DNA from: RBG-16-66-30 sp963743205
GTDB taxonomy: Bacteria; Acidobacteriota; Aminicenantia; Aminicenantales; Saccharicenantaceae
Direction: 5' to 3'
Assembly: GCA_963743205.1 (NCBI GenBank)
Contig: CAVUOW010000005.1
Span: forward strand, 831,470-895,469
DNA: 64,000 bases
The first letter of the stretch is position 1, and each line of letters starts with the position of its first letter. Made by a program: the position numbers and the translations under genes. Shown in pieces: positions 18,634-28,681 of the stretch. The notes below the pieces were generated by a model, which searched no databases, had not been told where the DNA came from, and saw only the letters and a program-made list of their open reading frames with translations.

Positions 18634-20187
18634 ATGAAGCCCATGACCCGTTTGATCGCCACCGGCGTGCTTCTCTTCGCCCTCGGCGCGTTCGCGTCCG
18701 GTCAGACTCCGGCCGTCGATTGGGACATGGCCGCGAAGATCCGCGAAGAGGGCCTGCAGCGCTCGCAGGTCATGGACATCGTCGGCTACATGACCGATGT
18801 GCTCGGCGGCCGGCTGACATTGTCCGAGGACATGAAGCGAGCCCAGGCCTGGGCCAAGGACAAGATGGAGAAGCTCGGCCTCGCGAACGTCGTCATCGAA
18901 CCCTTCATGGATTACGGCGCCGCCTGGGACAACGAGTATTTCTCGCTTCAGATGCTCGAGCCGGATTACCAGCCGATGGTGGGTTTCCCGCTCGCGTACA
19001 CCTCGGGGACCTTGGGGAAGGTCATCGCTCCCGCGGTCATCGCCGCCGACATTCTGACGAAAAAGGACCTCGACCGATACAAGGGCAAGCTCAAGGGTGC
19101 GGTCATCCTGTCGACGCCGCCCTACACCCTCGACATGGCCGCCTTGACTCAGGGCGTTTCGCGCCTGACGGCGGACGATCTGGCGCGCCTGGAAGAGGCC
19201 GTCGTCCCGAGACCCCAACGGGCGCCGGTGACGCCTCCCCCGCCCAACCCCGACCTCGTCAAGCCCGAGGAGAGGCTCGCCTTCTTCCGGGCGGAAGGCG
19301 CGGTCGCGGTCCTTCAGTGCACGGGCGGCCAGATGGGAGCGGTCGTCGGCTACTCCCGGCCCGGGGCGAACGAAGACAAGTGGTCGCGCGAGAAGACGCT
19401 GGCGACCTTGCCGCTCATCGCCGTGACGCCGGAGCATTACAACCGGATGTTCCGCATCCTCAGCAGAGGCATCCCGGTCAAGGTCGAGGTCGAGGTCCGC
19501 AACCGCATCGGGGACAAGGTTGAGAAGGCTTCGAACGTCCTGGGCGAGATCCCGGGCACGGACCTCGCGGGCGAGGTCGTCATGCTCGGAGCTCACTACG
19601 ACAGCTGGCACGAGGCCGCGGGCGCGAGCGACACCGCCGCCGGCTGCGCCGTCGCCCTCGAAGCGGCCCGCATCCTCAAGGCGATCGGGGCGAAGCCGCG
19701 ACGGACGATCCGCGTCGCCTTCTGGGGCGGCGAGGAACAGGGACTCCACGGCTCGCGCGAATACGTCAGCGCCCACTTCGGCAACCCGAAGGACCCGAAG
19801 ATCGGGACCAAGCCCGACTACGACAAGTTCTCCGCCTACTTCAATCAGGACTACGGCGCCGGCCAGTTCCGCGGCATCTACCTCCAGGGGAACGAGCGGG
19901 TGCGGCGGCTCTTCGCGGCCTGGATGGAGCCCTTCCGCGATTTCGGCCTGACGGCGCTCTCCATCCAGAGCGTCGGCAGCACGGACCACGTCTCGTTCGA
20001 CGCGGCCGGCCTGCCCGGGTTCCAGTTCATCCAGGACCGCATCGGCGGCACGGCCGGGCACACGAACCTGGACTTCTACGACACGCTCCGGCCCGAGGAC
20101 CTGATGAAGAACGCCGTCGTCGAGGCCTTCTTCGCTTATCAGGCGGCCATGGTCGACGAGCGCATCCCGCGCAAACCGTTGAAATAA
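18634..20187 (+). CDS. Secreted M28-family zinc aminopeptidase
   Basis: A 517-residue exported metallopeptidase. Signal peptide (KPMTRLIATG, hydrophobic core, ASGQ), a PA-like insert around residues 110-270, then the M28 catalytic core: ligands in GAHYDSWHEAAGASDTAAG (His, Asp), WGGEEQGLHGSREY (catalytic Glu and Glu ligand), FNQDYG, and a final His in STDHVSFDAAG. ATG 18634 follows CAGGAGG. It probably releases amino acids from peptides outside the cytoplasm. Single-gene unit. Confidence 0.88.
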   Translation: MKPMTRLIATGVLLFALGAFASGQTPAVDWDMAAKIREEGLQRSQVMDIVGYMTDVLGGRLTLSEDMKRAQAWAKDKMEKLGLANVVIEPFMDYGAAWDNEYFSLQMLEPDYQPMVGFPLAYTSGTLGKVIAPAVIAADILTKKDLDRYKGKLKGAVILSTPPYTLDMAALTQGVSRLTADDLARLEEAVVPRPQRAPVTPPPPNPDLVKPEERLAFFRAEGAVAVLQCTGGQMGAVVGYSRPGANEDKWSREKTLATLPLIAVTPEHYNRMFRILSRGIPVKVEVEVRNRIGDKVEKASNVLGEIPGTDLAGEVVMLGAHYDSWHEAAGASDTAAGCAVALEAARILKAIGAKPRRTIRVAFWGGEEQGLHGSREYVSAHFGNPKDPKIGTKPDYDKFSAYFNQDYGAGQFRGIYLQGNERVRRLFAAWMEPFRDFGLTALSIQSVGSTDHVSFDAAGLPGFQFIQDRIGGTAGHTNLDFYDTLRPEDLMKNAVVEAFFAYQAAMVDERIPRKPLK

Positions 20188-20245
20188 ATATTATTACGTG
20201 GCCGCCGCGAGCGACGACCGCCGCTCGGGCCAGGGGTTTCCGCGA

Positions 20246-20274
20246 TTGACACCCCCGGATTCCCATGCTAAGAT
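20246..20274 (+). promoter_or_regulatory. Strong sigma70-type promoter for citrate synthase
   Basis: TTGACA (20246-20251), 17-base spacer, TAAGAT (20269-20274) with the extended element TGC directly before it. The leader to ATG 20335 is about 55 bases and contains AGGAGG. Confidence 0.7.
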
Positions 20275-20334
20275 GAAGCGCTTTGCGAGGGTGATTTTCA
20301 CCCTTCAAATACATCATCAGGAGGTTCTATCGGA

Positions 20335-21663
20335 ATGTCGACATTGAAAGAAAAATTCTATCTGAAGGTGGGCCCGATGAAGGCCCGGGTCCAATCGCTG
20401 GCCAAGGAACACGGCGATGTCAACGTCTCGAGCGTCAACATCGGCCAGGTCGTCGGCGGCGCCCGCGACATCATTTCGATGCTTTGGGACGTCTCGCTCC
20501 TCGACAAGTTCGAGGGCATCCGCTTCCGCGGCTTCTCCATCCCCGAGCTCCGCGACAAGCTGCCCAAGGCCCCCGGCGGCACCGAACCCCTGCCCGAGGG
20601 CATCTTCTATCTCCTCCTCCTCGGCGAGATCCCGACGGCCGAGGACTGCGCCGAGATCACCGAGGAGTGGCAGAAGCGCAGCGTCCTGCCCCAGTATCTC
20701 CTCGACATGATGAACGCCGTCCCCAAGGACACGCACCCGATGACCCAGTTCTCGATGGCCATCCTGCAGCTCCAGAGGGAATCGGAGTTCGCCCGGCGCT
20801 ACAAAGAGAAGATGCCGAAGACCCAGTACTGGGATGCGACGTATGAGGACGTCATGAACCTCATCGCCAAGCTCCCCAACGTCGCCGCGTACATCTTCCG
20901 CCGGACCTACATGGGCGGCAAGCACATCGCCCCCGACCCGAAGCTCGACTGGGGCGGCAACCTCGCCCACATGCTCGGCGTCAGCGACGATCCCGCGTTC
21001 AAGGAGCTGATGCGGCTCTACCTCTGCATCCACAGCGACCATGAGGGCGGCAACGTGTCGGCCCACACGACCCACCTCGTCGGCTCGGCCCTGTCGGACG
21101 CCTTCTACTCGCTGTCGGCCGGCATGGACGGCCTGGCCGGCCCGCTCCACGGCCTGGCCAATCAGGAAGTCCTCGGCTGGATCCAGGACCTGATGAAGGA
21201 ATTCGGCGGCGTCCCGACCAAGGAGCAGATGGAAAAGTTCATGTGGGACACGCTGAACGGCGGACGGGTCATCCCCGGCTACGGCCACGCCGTCCTGCGC
21301 AAGACCGATCCCCGCTATGTCGCCCAGAGGGAGTTCGCCCTCAAGCACATGCCGGACTACGACCTGTTCAAGATCGTCAGCCTCGTCTACGAGGTCGCCC
21401 CCGACGTCCTGACCAAGCACGGCAAGACCAAGAACCCGTGGCCGAACGTCGACGCCCACTCCGGCGTCCTTCTTTATTATTACGGCGCCACGCAGTTCGA
21501 CTTCTACACCGTGTTCTTCGGCGTGTCGCGCGCCCTCGGCGTCCTGGCCCAGCTCGTCTGGGACCGCGCCCTCGGCCTGCCGATCGAACGGCCCAAGTCC
21601 GTCACGACGGAGTGGCTGGAGACCTTCCTCAAGGAGCATCCCCCGGCCCCGGCCGCCAAGTAA
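20335..21663 (+). CDS. gltA: Citrate synthase, eukaryotic/mitochondrial type
   Basis: 442 residues: condenses acetyl-CoA with oxaloacetate to open the TCA cycle or its oxidative branch. Active-site residues are visible: His in HSDHEGGNVSAHT, His in VIPGYGHAVLRKTDPRY and Asp in WPNVDAHSGVLLYYYG. The length and N-terminal helices (LKEKFYLKVGPMKARVQ) fit the mitochondrial-type Si-synthases rather than the short bacterial or hexameric forms. Own promoter upstream and terminator downstream, so it is a single-gene unit. Confidence 0.93.
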   Translation: MSTLKEKFYLKVGPMKARVQSLAKEHGDVNVSSVNIGQVVGGARDIISMLWDVSLLDKFEGIRFRGFSIPELRDKLPKAPGGTEPLPEGIFYLLLLGEIPTAEDCAEITEEWQKRSVLPQYLLDMMNAVPKDTHPMTQFSMAILQLQRESEFARRYKEKMPKTQYWDATYEDVMNLIAKLPNVAAYIFRRTYMGGKHIAPDPKLDWGGNLAHMLGVSDDPAFKELMRLYLCIHSDHEGGNVSAHTTHLVGSALSDAFYSLSAGMDGLAGPLHGLANQEVLGWIQDLMKEFGGVPTKEQMEKFMWDTLNGGRVIPGYGHAVLRKTDPRYVAQREFALKHMPDYDLFKIVSLVYEVAPDVLTKHGKTKNPWPNVDAHSGVLLYYYGATQFDFYTVFFGVSRALGVLAQLVWDRALGLPIERPKSVTTEWLETFLKEHPPAPAAK

Positions 21664-21686
21664 CCGCACCCGCCAACGCAAGCGCC

Positions 21687-21734
21687 AAGGGCCGCCGCGC
21701 TCATCGCCGACGATGGGTACGGCGGCCCTTTTTT
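21687..21734. terminator. Terminator of citrate synthase
   Basis: AAGGGCCGCCG pairs with CGGCGGCCCTT around an internal loop, followed by TTTTTT. It lies between the ends of two convergent genes and probably serves both. Confidence 0.85.
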
Positions 21735-21744
21735 ATGGTCCGAT

Positions 21745-22621
21745 CTAGCGGCGGGCCAGGCTGAAATCCGTGACGAGATCCAGGAAGTCGGAGGCGGTAA
21801 AGGCCACGGAGCGCTCACCTGTCCGGACGGCCCCCGGCACGTAGGCGGCCCTTCGAGCTTGGTTCTCGTCGACGAAGACGATCTCGAGCTTATAGGGAGC
21901 AGGCCGGCTTGTAGGGCTTGTAGGCCTTCAGGTTCTGGAGGGCCCTCGCGACCCCCTTTTCGATCATCTCCTGGGCCTTGCGCGGGTGGATCATCGAAGC
22001 GGCCGCGCCCATGCCGTCCTTGACCGCCACGGTGGCGATGTCCCCGATGATCTCCCGGGCCTGCTGGCAGATGGCCGTGTCGCCCGACAGGAAGACGACC
22101 GGGACGTCGAAGTAGCCGGCGATGGCCGCGTTCCAGGCGGCCTCGGGCACGCGCACGCCGTTGAGAATGACATCGAAGAGCGACAGGCTCATCGTGTGCT
22201 TGAGCACGGCGTTCGGCGTGCCCGCCCGGGCGTGGTAGCCGATGAAGACGACGGCGTCGAACGTCTTGTCGATGCCCTCCATCATGCTGAGGGGGCTGTT
22301 CCACTCGCGGATGAGCCGGGCCTCGGGCCGGAGAAGGTCGGGCAGGATGTTGCGGGCGCTGTCGTGGGCGTCGCGGACGACGATCTCCGTCGCCCCCGCA
22401 TCGAGGGCGCCGGCGATGGCCGCGTTGGCTTCCTCGGTCATGAGCTTGCGGAACAGGGGATAGTCCGGACCACCCTGGCTCGTCTCATCCCAAGCGATGA
22501 GCCCGCTGATGCCCTCCATGTCCACCGAGATGAACACCTTGAGCTTCTTTGCGGGCTGTTGAGCGGCGGCCAGAGCCGCGACGAGAAGGACGACCGCCGC
22601 GATCGTAAGAGCCTTTTTCAT
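21745..22621 (-). CDS. M55 family D-aminopeptidase (DppA-like), one frameshift near the 3' end
   Basis: Zinc-dependent aminopeptidase related to Bacillus DppA, active on D-amino-acid peptides; exported here by a signal peptide (KKALTIAAVV through AAAQQ). Signature stretches: KVFISVDMEGISG (metal ligands D-x-E), VVRDAHDSARN, and MMEGIDKTFDAVVFIGYHARAG. The continuous frame stops after YKPACSL. A one-base shift near 21897 gives YKLEIVFVDENQARRAAYVP and a stop at 21745-21747, the expected family ending, for about 290 residues in total. A cell-wall peptide recycling or scavenging role is inferred. Confidence 0.85.
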
Positions 22622-22705
22622 GGGACCTCCTTCCCGGCCTGAGGGTGACCGGGCGAACTGGGCCCATTCTCACTCCATTCCCTCGCCGCCGTCAATCAGT
22701 CCTTT

Positions 22706-22770
22706 AATTGGGGGACACAATACCTATTCCCCAATTAATAAATGGGGAATAGGTATTGTGTCCCCCAATT
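22706..22770. repeat. Perfect 27-bp inverted repeat (REP-like palindrome)
   Basis: Arms 22706-22732 and 22744-22770 are exact reverse complements (outer part AATTGGGGGACACAATACC) around an 11-base AT-rich loop. It lies between the divergent M55 and homoserine dehydrogenase genes. No T-run follows, so a terminator is unlikely. A degraded relative of the outer arm may be seen near 15341-15363 (GGGGAATTGGCATTGTGTCA). REP-like palindromes beginning with such G-runs are often mobilised by Y1 transposases of the RAYT type, but none is encoded in this window. Confidence 0.8.
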
Positions 22771-22815
22771 CCGCAATTCCGGCCACAGTCCATTTGGGCG
22801 CGGCCCGGCGCGCCG

Positions 22816-22844
22816 TTCTTTTCGCGGGCCGGATATGCTATATT
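22816..22844 (+). promoter_or_regulatory. Promoter for homoserine dehydrogenase
   Basis: Extended -10 TGC-TATATT (TATATT at 22839-22844) with a weak TTCTTT 17 bases upstream. ATG 22875 follows after 30 bases, with GGGAGG between. Confidence 0.45.
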
Positions 22845-22874
22845 AAACCGCCGATCATAACGGCGGGAGGCATC

Positions 22875-23921
22875 ATGGACATGGAACACAAGCTCGGACT
22901 CATCGGCTGCGGCACCGTCGGGCAGGGGCTCCTGCAGATCCTTCACGACAAAAGGGATTATCTTCGCGACGCGTTCGGCTTCGAAGCCAAGGTCGTGGCC
23001 ATCTCCGACAAGCTCAAGGGCACGCTCCTCGTCCCCGAGGGCATCGACATCCCCCCGGTCCTGGCCCTCCTCGGCGCCGGCAAGGGGCTGGCCGAATATC
23101 CGAAGGCGACGCCCGAACAGGTCGAGCCCCTCGATCCGCTGGACATGATCGAGCGCACCGACGCCGACATCATCGCCGAGATGACCTACACCGACATCAA
23201 GACCGGCGAGCCGGCGACGAGCTACATCAAGAAGGCGCTGCGCCTCGGGAAGAGCGTCGTCACCTCGAACAAGGGGCCGGCCGCCCTCCACTATCGCGAG
23301 ATCCAGGAGCTGGCCCGCCAGAACGGCCTCCAGTTCCGCATCGAGGGCACGGTCATGAGCGGCACCCCCGTCTTCCACCTCGCCGAATGCGGCCTGGCCG
23401 GCAACAGCATCCGCGAGGTCAAGGGCATCCTCAACGGGACGACCAATTTCATCCTGACCAAGATGGAGACCGAGGGCATGGACTACGGCCCGGCCCTGAC
23501 CCTGGCCCAGAAGCTCGGCTACGCCGAGGCCGACCCGACGGCCGATGTCGAGGGGTTCGACGCCCTGGCCAAGGTCGTCATCCTGTCGAACGTCCTCCTC
23601 GGCGGCTCGCTCAAGACGTCGGACGTGCCCTGCAAGGGGATCTCGGCCATCACCAGGGCCGACGTCGAGGCCGCCAAGGCCCAGGGCTTCCGCTACAAGC
23701 TCATCGGCCACGCCAGGATCGAGAACGGCGCCGTCACGGCGATCGTCTCGCCCCAGAAGCTGCCCTTGTCCGATCCGCTGGCCGGGGTCATGGGCGCCCA
23801 GAACGCCCTGACCCTCGACACCGACCTGATGGGCAAGGTCACGATCCAGGGCGCCGGAGCCGGGAAGCTCGAGACGGGCTTCGCGATATTGTCGGATATT
23901 CTCGCCGTTCACCGGGGCTAG
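22875..23921 (+). CDS. hom: Homoserine dehydrogenase
   Basis: 348 residues: NAD(P)H-dependent reduction of aspartate semialdehyde to homoserine, the branch to threonine and methionine. Rossmann start KLGLIGCGTVGQGLLQIL; the substrate domain carries the family signature KGILNGTTNFILTKME and LAQKLGYAEADPTADVEGFDA. No C-terminal ACT domain is present, so this is the short, probably feedback-insensitive form. The next gene on the strand encodes a Cys/Met PLP enzyme, consistent with methionine synthesis. ATG 22875 was chosen from GGGAGG spacing. Confidence 0.92.
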   Translation: MDMEHKLGLIGCGTVGQGLLQILHDKRDYLRDAFGFEAKVVAISDKLKGTLLVPEGIDIPPVLALLGAGKGLAEYPKATPEQVEPLDPLDMIERTDADIIAEMTYTDIKTGEPATSYIKKALRLGKSVVTSNKGPAALHYREIQELARQNGLQFRIEGTVMSGTPVFHLAECGLAGNSIREVKGILNGTTNFILTKMETEGMDYGPALTLAQKLGYAEADPTADVEGFDALAKVVILSNVLLGGSLKTSDVPCKGISAITRADVEAAKAQGFRYKLIGHARIENGAVTAIVSPQKLPLSDPLAGVMGAQNALTLDTDLMGKVTIQGAGAGKLETGFAILSDILAVHRG

Positions 23922-23931
23922 GCCTGGCGGC

Positions 23932-23959
23932 TTGACGAGGCCCCTCTCTTCTTTATATG
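23932..23959 (+). promoter_or_regulatory. Candidate promoter for the PLP-enzyme/murA run
   Basis: TTGACG (23932-23937), 16-base spacer, TATATG (23954-23959). ATG 24059 lies about 95 bases downstream. I looked for an S-box or other riboswitch in this leader and saw none. Confidence 0.45.
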
Positions 23960-24058
23960 CTAGGGGCGCAGTCTCGACTGTGTCATGCCGTTTGCTTTAA
24001 TCGCGACCATCCCTCTCATCGAAGGCCCGTCTATCCCGAAATCCGCATTGGAGGACCC

Positions 24059-25464
24059 ATGAGCTCCGCCCCGAAACTCTCGCCGGGCGTCCAGAAATAC
24101 GTCGACTCCGCCCAGCAGCTCCTGGCCCAGCGCGAAGCCGCCCTGGCCCGGATGAAGACGATGAAGTTCGACACCATCGCCGTCCACGGCCTCTACACCG
24201 TCGAAGAGGCCCTGGAGCGCAACCAGGGCGCCGTCATCGAGCCGCTCTATCTCTCGAGCTCCCAGGCCTACGCCGACGCCGACGAGCTCGAAGCCGCCCT
24301 GGCCTACCTCGTCCCGACCTGGTGCTACACGCGCATCGCCAACCCGACGACCTACTACCTCGAGTGGGTCCTGGCCCTGCTCGAAGGCTATCGCACGGGC
24401 TGTCGACACCTCGTGCTGGTCACGGCCTCGGGCATGTCGGCCATCGCGCGGCCGTCGATCCCCTCCTGGTCAAGCAGAAGGAGGGGCCGGAGCGGATGAA
24501 CTTCGTCTCCTGCGTCCAGGTCTACGGCGGGACGTTCCAGCATTTCTCCGTCCGCAAGATGAAGGAGCGCGGCATCGAGTGCCGCTGGGTCCAGCATCCC
24601 TGGGACATCGAGGAGTGGAAGTCCAGGATCGACGACGAGACGCGCTTCGTCTACATGGAGATGCCCTCCAATCCCCAGCAGTCCTTCACCGACATCAAGG
24701 CCCTGGCCGACGCGGCCCATGCCCGGGAGATCCCGCTCATCGTCGACGCGACCTGCGCGACGCCGGCCCTGATGCGGCCGATCGCCCACGGCGCCGACAT
24801 CGTCGTCCACTCCCTGACGAAATCGATCACGTCCGGCGGCTTGGCCATCGGCGGCGCGCTCATCAGCCGCAAGCCCATCACGACCAAGGTCAGGAACGAC
24901 CATCCCCTGTTCAAGGAGAGCTACGCCGAGTACGTCAAGTTCCTGCCCTACCGGGACAACGGCCCGGCCGCGTCGCCGGTCAACGCCATCTTCGCCCTGA
25001 ACGACCTGCGCACCCTGCGCTCCAAGATGGATCTCGTCAGCGCCAACTGCCAGAAGGTGGCCGAGTTCCTCCAGAAACACCCGCGGGTCTACCAGGTCGA
25101 TTATCTCGGCCTGCCGACCTTCCCTCTCCACGACGTGGCCAGGAAGTACATGACGCTCGTGGATTCCGACGACGGCACGGGCCATGAGATCAACCGCTAC
25201 GGCCATCTCATGAGCTTCCGCGTCGACGGCCCCCCGGAGAACGCCCGCAAGGTCTTCGATCACTTCAAGATGATCTACCGGGCCACCGACCTCGGGCGGA
25301 TCAAGAGCGTGGCCACGATCCCGGCCATCTCGACCCACCAGCAGCAGGGCGAGGAGGCCCGGCGCATGGCCGACGTGCCGCCGCAGCTCATCCGGCTCTG
25401 CGTCGGCGCGGAGCATCCCGACGACGTCATCGCCGACGTCGACCAGGCTTTGAAATCGCTCTGA
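24059..25464 (+). CDS. Cys/Met-metabolism PLP enzyme (cystathionine gamma-synthase/O-acetylhomoserine sulfhydrylase family), one frameshift
   Basis: About 468 residues. The N-terminal part contains FDTIAVHGLYTVEEAL and the substrate-site RIANPTTYYLEWVLALLEG. After a one-base deletion near 24448 (SGMSAIA then AVDPLLVKQKEG) the second part has the PLP features: VDATCATPALMRP (Asp ligand), HSLTKSITSGG with the Schiff-base Lys, then KMIYRATDLGRIKSVATIP. Both halves align end to end as one protein. It acts on activated homoserine or on cystathionine; the exact reaction cannot be read from sequence alone. Neighbouring hom supports methionine synthesis. The chain is longer than the usual 390-430 residues because of the N-terminal helical extension. 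Confidence 0.85.
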
Positions 25465-25489
25465 AGCCGGAACGCAGCAGGAGACCGCT

Positions 25490-27419
25490 ATGGCCGACGA
25501 AATGAAGACGACCGGATACAGGGGCCGCTGGGCCTTCGTCGATCTGACCAACCGGACCGTCCGGATCGAGCCCGCGGATCCGGCCTACGGCCGCGATTAC
25601 GTCGGCGGCCGCGGCCTCCAGGCCCGGCTCCTGGCCGATCATCTGGAGAAGACGGGCCCTGTCACGGACCCGCTCTCGCCCGGGAACAGGATCGTCATCG
25701 GCTCGGCCGCCCTCAACGACACGGCCGTGGCCACGGCCGGGCGCGGCTCCTGCTCGTTCGTCGGGACGATGGCCCGCTCGCCGGAAGCGGCCCCTTGGAT
25801 CCCCGGCCACAAGCCCGTTTTCGGGCTCGTCACCCACTCGAGCGCGGGCGGCCTTTTCCCCAACATGCTCAAGCGGGCCGGGTTCGACCAGATCGTCATC
25901 GACGGCCGGGCGGACCGTCCCGTGCGCCTGGAGGTCGTCCACGGCTCCTGCCGCATCGTCGACGCCGAGGACGAGCTCTTCGAGACCGTCGCGGGCCGGC
26001 GCGTCCCCCGGGCCGCCTCCGTCATCACCGACAGCGCTCACCGCCGGGCTCAAAGGATCGTCCACCCTGACCGCGGGGCCGGCCGGCTGGAACCTGGTCG
26101 ATTTCGCCTGTCTCACCGCCGACCGCCACCGCAACTTCGGGCGCGGCGGCGCGGGCGCCGTGTTCGGATCGAAGAACCTCCTCGCCGTCACCGCGCTCGG
26201 CAACGAGGCGATCAGCTACGCCGACCCCGAGGCCTTCCGGAAGTTCGGCCGGGAGCTCGACGATCTGATCAAGGCCAGTGTCGACGACCCGACGCGGACG
26301 GCCTCGTTCCGCCCGACAACGGGGACGACCTGGTGGCTCGACCGCGCCTTCAACGGCCGCTACCTGGGGACCAACGGCGGATACCTGCCGTGGCACAACT
26401 TCGACGAGGGCGCTTTCGACGCCGCCGACTACGAGAAGATCTCGACCGAGGCCTTCCTGGCCATCTCCGAGAAGCACAACGTCTGCAACAAGTGCCGGCA
26501 CATCTTCTGCACGCGCGTGGCCCGGGTCGAGTCCGGGCCCTATGCGGGCGAAGGCGTGCGGCCGGAGTTCGAGACGATCGCCCTCTGGATCAACTGCGGC
26601 ATCCTCGACCGCGAGGCCATCTTCCACATGAACGCGCTCTGCAACGAGCTCGGCCTCGACACGATGACCTTCGGCAGCGTCATGTCCGGGGCCATGGAGC
26701 TGGCCGAAAAGGGCCTGCTCCCCGGCCACCCCGGCGCGCCCGTTTTCGGGGACGCGCCCGGCATGATCCGGACCCTCAAGGAGATCGCCTACGCGTCGAC
26801 CGGCCTCGGCCGTCTCCTCGGCCATTACAGCGACAGGGTCATCGCCGAGCTGGCGGCCGCGGCGCCGGCTTCTCAGTCCGACATCGCCTACTCGCTGACC
26901 ACGGCCTTCGGCGGTCTCGGCTACGCCGGGATCAGCCCCAAGGCCTTCCCGGGGATGTTCACGGCCTACGGCACCTCGAACCGGGGCCGCGGCGACCACA
27001 CCTATGCCTGGACCGTCCAGGCCGAGGAAGGCGGGCTCAAGGACGCGCGCGACCTGGCCGCCTATGTCGCCGAAGGCCAGGCCGGCAAGGCCCTTGTCGA
27101 TTCGCTCGGGCTGTGCGATTTCTTCACCGGCGACATCACGGCCGAGCCGTTCTTGTCGCTCTATCGCGCCCTGTCCGGGATCGCATACACGCCCGAGTCT
27201 CTGAAGGCCTGCGGCCGGAGGATCTACGCCCTCGAGCGGCGCCTGAACAACGCCCAGGGCCGCGACCGGACCTATGACGCCTTCGTTCCGCCCAAGCTCA
27301 GGGTGCCCATGACGCGCGGGGCCCGCAAGGGCGGGGCCGTCGACGAGGCCTTCTACACCACCGTCCTCGACGCTTATTATCAGGCCTGGGGCTGGACGAA
27401 GGACGGCCGGGTCGTCTGA
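25490..27419 (+). CDS. Aldehyde:ferredoxin oxidoreductase family protein, one frameshift
   Basis: Tungsten-pterin/[4Fe-4S] oxidoreductase family. N-terminal AOR domain: WAFVDLTNRTVRIE, YVGGRGLQARLL, then TAGRGSCSFVGTMARSP. A one-base shift near 26035 joins it to GPAGWNLVDFACLTADRHRN and FGRGGAGAVFGSKNLLA, the pterin-contacting region. The cluster motif is CNKCRHIFC (C-x2-C-x4-C, one residue longer than the common C-x2-C-x3-C), with the distant fourth Cys in SLGLCDFFTGD. About 640 residues in all. It directly precedes murA with an ATGA overlap, an unusual place for an AOR. The substrate is unknown; oxidation of an aldehyde with ferredoxin as acceptor is the family role. Confidence 0.85.
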
Positions 27420-28681
27420 TGGAAAAGCTCCTCATCCGCGGCAATCCCGGCCTTCGCTTGAAGGGTGAGGTCCGCATGAGCGGGGCCAAGAACGCCGTCC
27501 TGCCGGCGATCGCCGCATCGCTCCTGACGAGCGAGGAGGTCCGGCTCTCGAATGTCCCTCAGGTGAAGGATGTCGAGACCATCCTGACGCTCATCGCCGA
27601 TCTCGGCGGCTCCTACAGCGCGTCCGGGGACCGGGTGTCCCTGCGCGTCCCGAAGATCCGGTCGGACGAAGCGTCCTACGAGCTCGTCCGGGCCATGCGG
27701 GCCTCGGTCCTCGTTCTCGGCCCGCTCGTCGCCCGCTTCGGCAAGGCGGTCGTCGCCCTGCCCGGCGGCTGCGCCATCGGCTCGCGTCCGGTCAACCTCC
27801 ACATCGCCGGGCTGCAGAAGCTCGGCGCGACGATCTCCCTCGAGCACGGCTACATCCGGGCCGAGGCCGACCGCCTCCGCGGGGCCGAGATCGAATTCGA
27901 GAAGAAGACGGTCACGGGCACGGAGAACCTGCTCATGGCCGCCGCTCTGGCCAAGGGCGAGACCGTGCTCAAGAACTGCGCCCGCGAGCCCGAAGTCACC
28001 GACCTGGCCGTTCTCCTCAACAAGATGGGCGCGAAGATCGATTGGCCGGACGAAGACACGGCCCGCATCCACGGCGTCAGGGAGCTCGGCGGGGCGGTCC
28101 ACGCCATCATCCCCGACCGGATCGAGACGGGCACCTTTCTCGTCGCCGGGGCCCTGACGGCCGGCGATTTCCTTGTCCGCGGCGTCGTCCCCGAGCACGT
28201 CGCCAGCATCATCGACAAGCTCCGCGCTTCGGGCGCGTCGGTCGAGCCCGAGGGCGAAGGGGCTCTCCGGATCGTCGGCGCGAGCGAAGTCCGGCCCCAG
28301 GACATCACGACGTCCCCCTACCCGGGTTTCCCGACGGACATGCAGGCCCAGTTCATGGTCCTCCTGACCCAGGCCGCGGGAACGTCGATCATCACCGAGA
28401 CGATCTTCGACCGGCGCTTCTCCCACGTCAACGAGCTCGTCCGTCTCGGCGCGTCCATCGAGGTCCAGGGAGACAAGGCGGTCGTCAAGGGCAAGACCCC
28501 GCTCTCCGGGGCCGAGGTCGTGGCCACGGACCTCAGGGCCTCGGCGGCCCTTGTGCTGGCCGGGCTCGTCGCCGCCGGAGAGACGACCGTCACGGAGATC
28601 GAGCACCTCGACCGCGGCTATGAGCGCATCGAAGAGAAGCTGCGCGGGCTCGGCGCCTCGATCGAGAGGGTCAAGGCTTGA
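27419..28681 (+). CDS. murA: UDP-N-acetylglucosamine 1-carboxyvinyltransferase
   Basis: First committed step of peptidoglycan synthesis: transfers enolpyruvate from PEP to UDP-GlcNAc. 420 residues. Signature RMSGAKNAVLPAIAASLL (Lys of the PEP site), catalytic Cys in LPGGCAIGSRPVNLH near residue 118 (the fosfomycin-sensitive Cys form) and PGFPTDMQAQFM near residue 300. Start ATG overlaps the AOR stop codon and the stop overlaps the next start (TTGA), so translation is coupled on both sides. Confidence 0.95.
   Translation: MEKLLIRGNPGLRLKGEVRMSGAKNAVLPAIAASLLTSEEVRLSNVPQVKDVETILTLIADLGGSYSASGDRVSLRVPKIRSDEASYELVRAMRASVLVLGPLVARFGKAVVALPGGCAIGSRPVNLHIAGLQKLGATISLEHGYIRAEADRLRGAEIEFEKKTVTGTENLLMAAALAKGETVLKNCAREPEVTDLAVLLNKMGAKIDWPDEDTARIHGVRELGGAVHAIIPDRIETGTFLVAGALTAGDFLVRGVVPEHVASIIDKLRASGASVEPEGEGALRIVGASEVRPQDITTSPYPGFPTDMQAQFMVLLTQAAGTSIITETIFDRRFSHVNELVRLGASIEVQGDKAVVKGKTPLSGAEVVATDLRASAALVLAGLVAAGETTVTEIEHLDRGYERIEEKLRGLGASIERVKA

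Noticed and set aside
18487..20061. Open frame of 524 codons antisense to the M28 peptidase
   Set aside because: Shadow of a GC-rich gene; no signal peptide, domain or ribosome-binding site.
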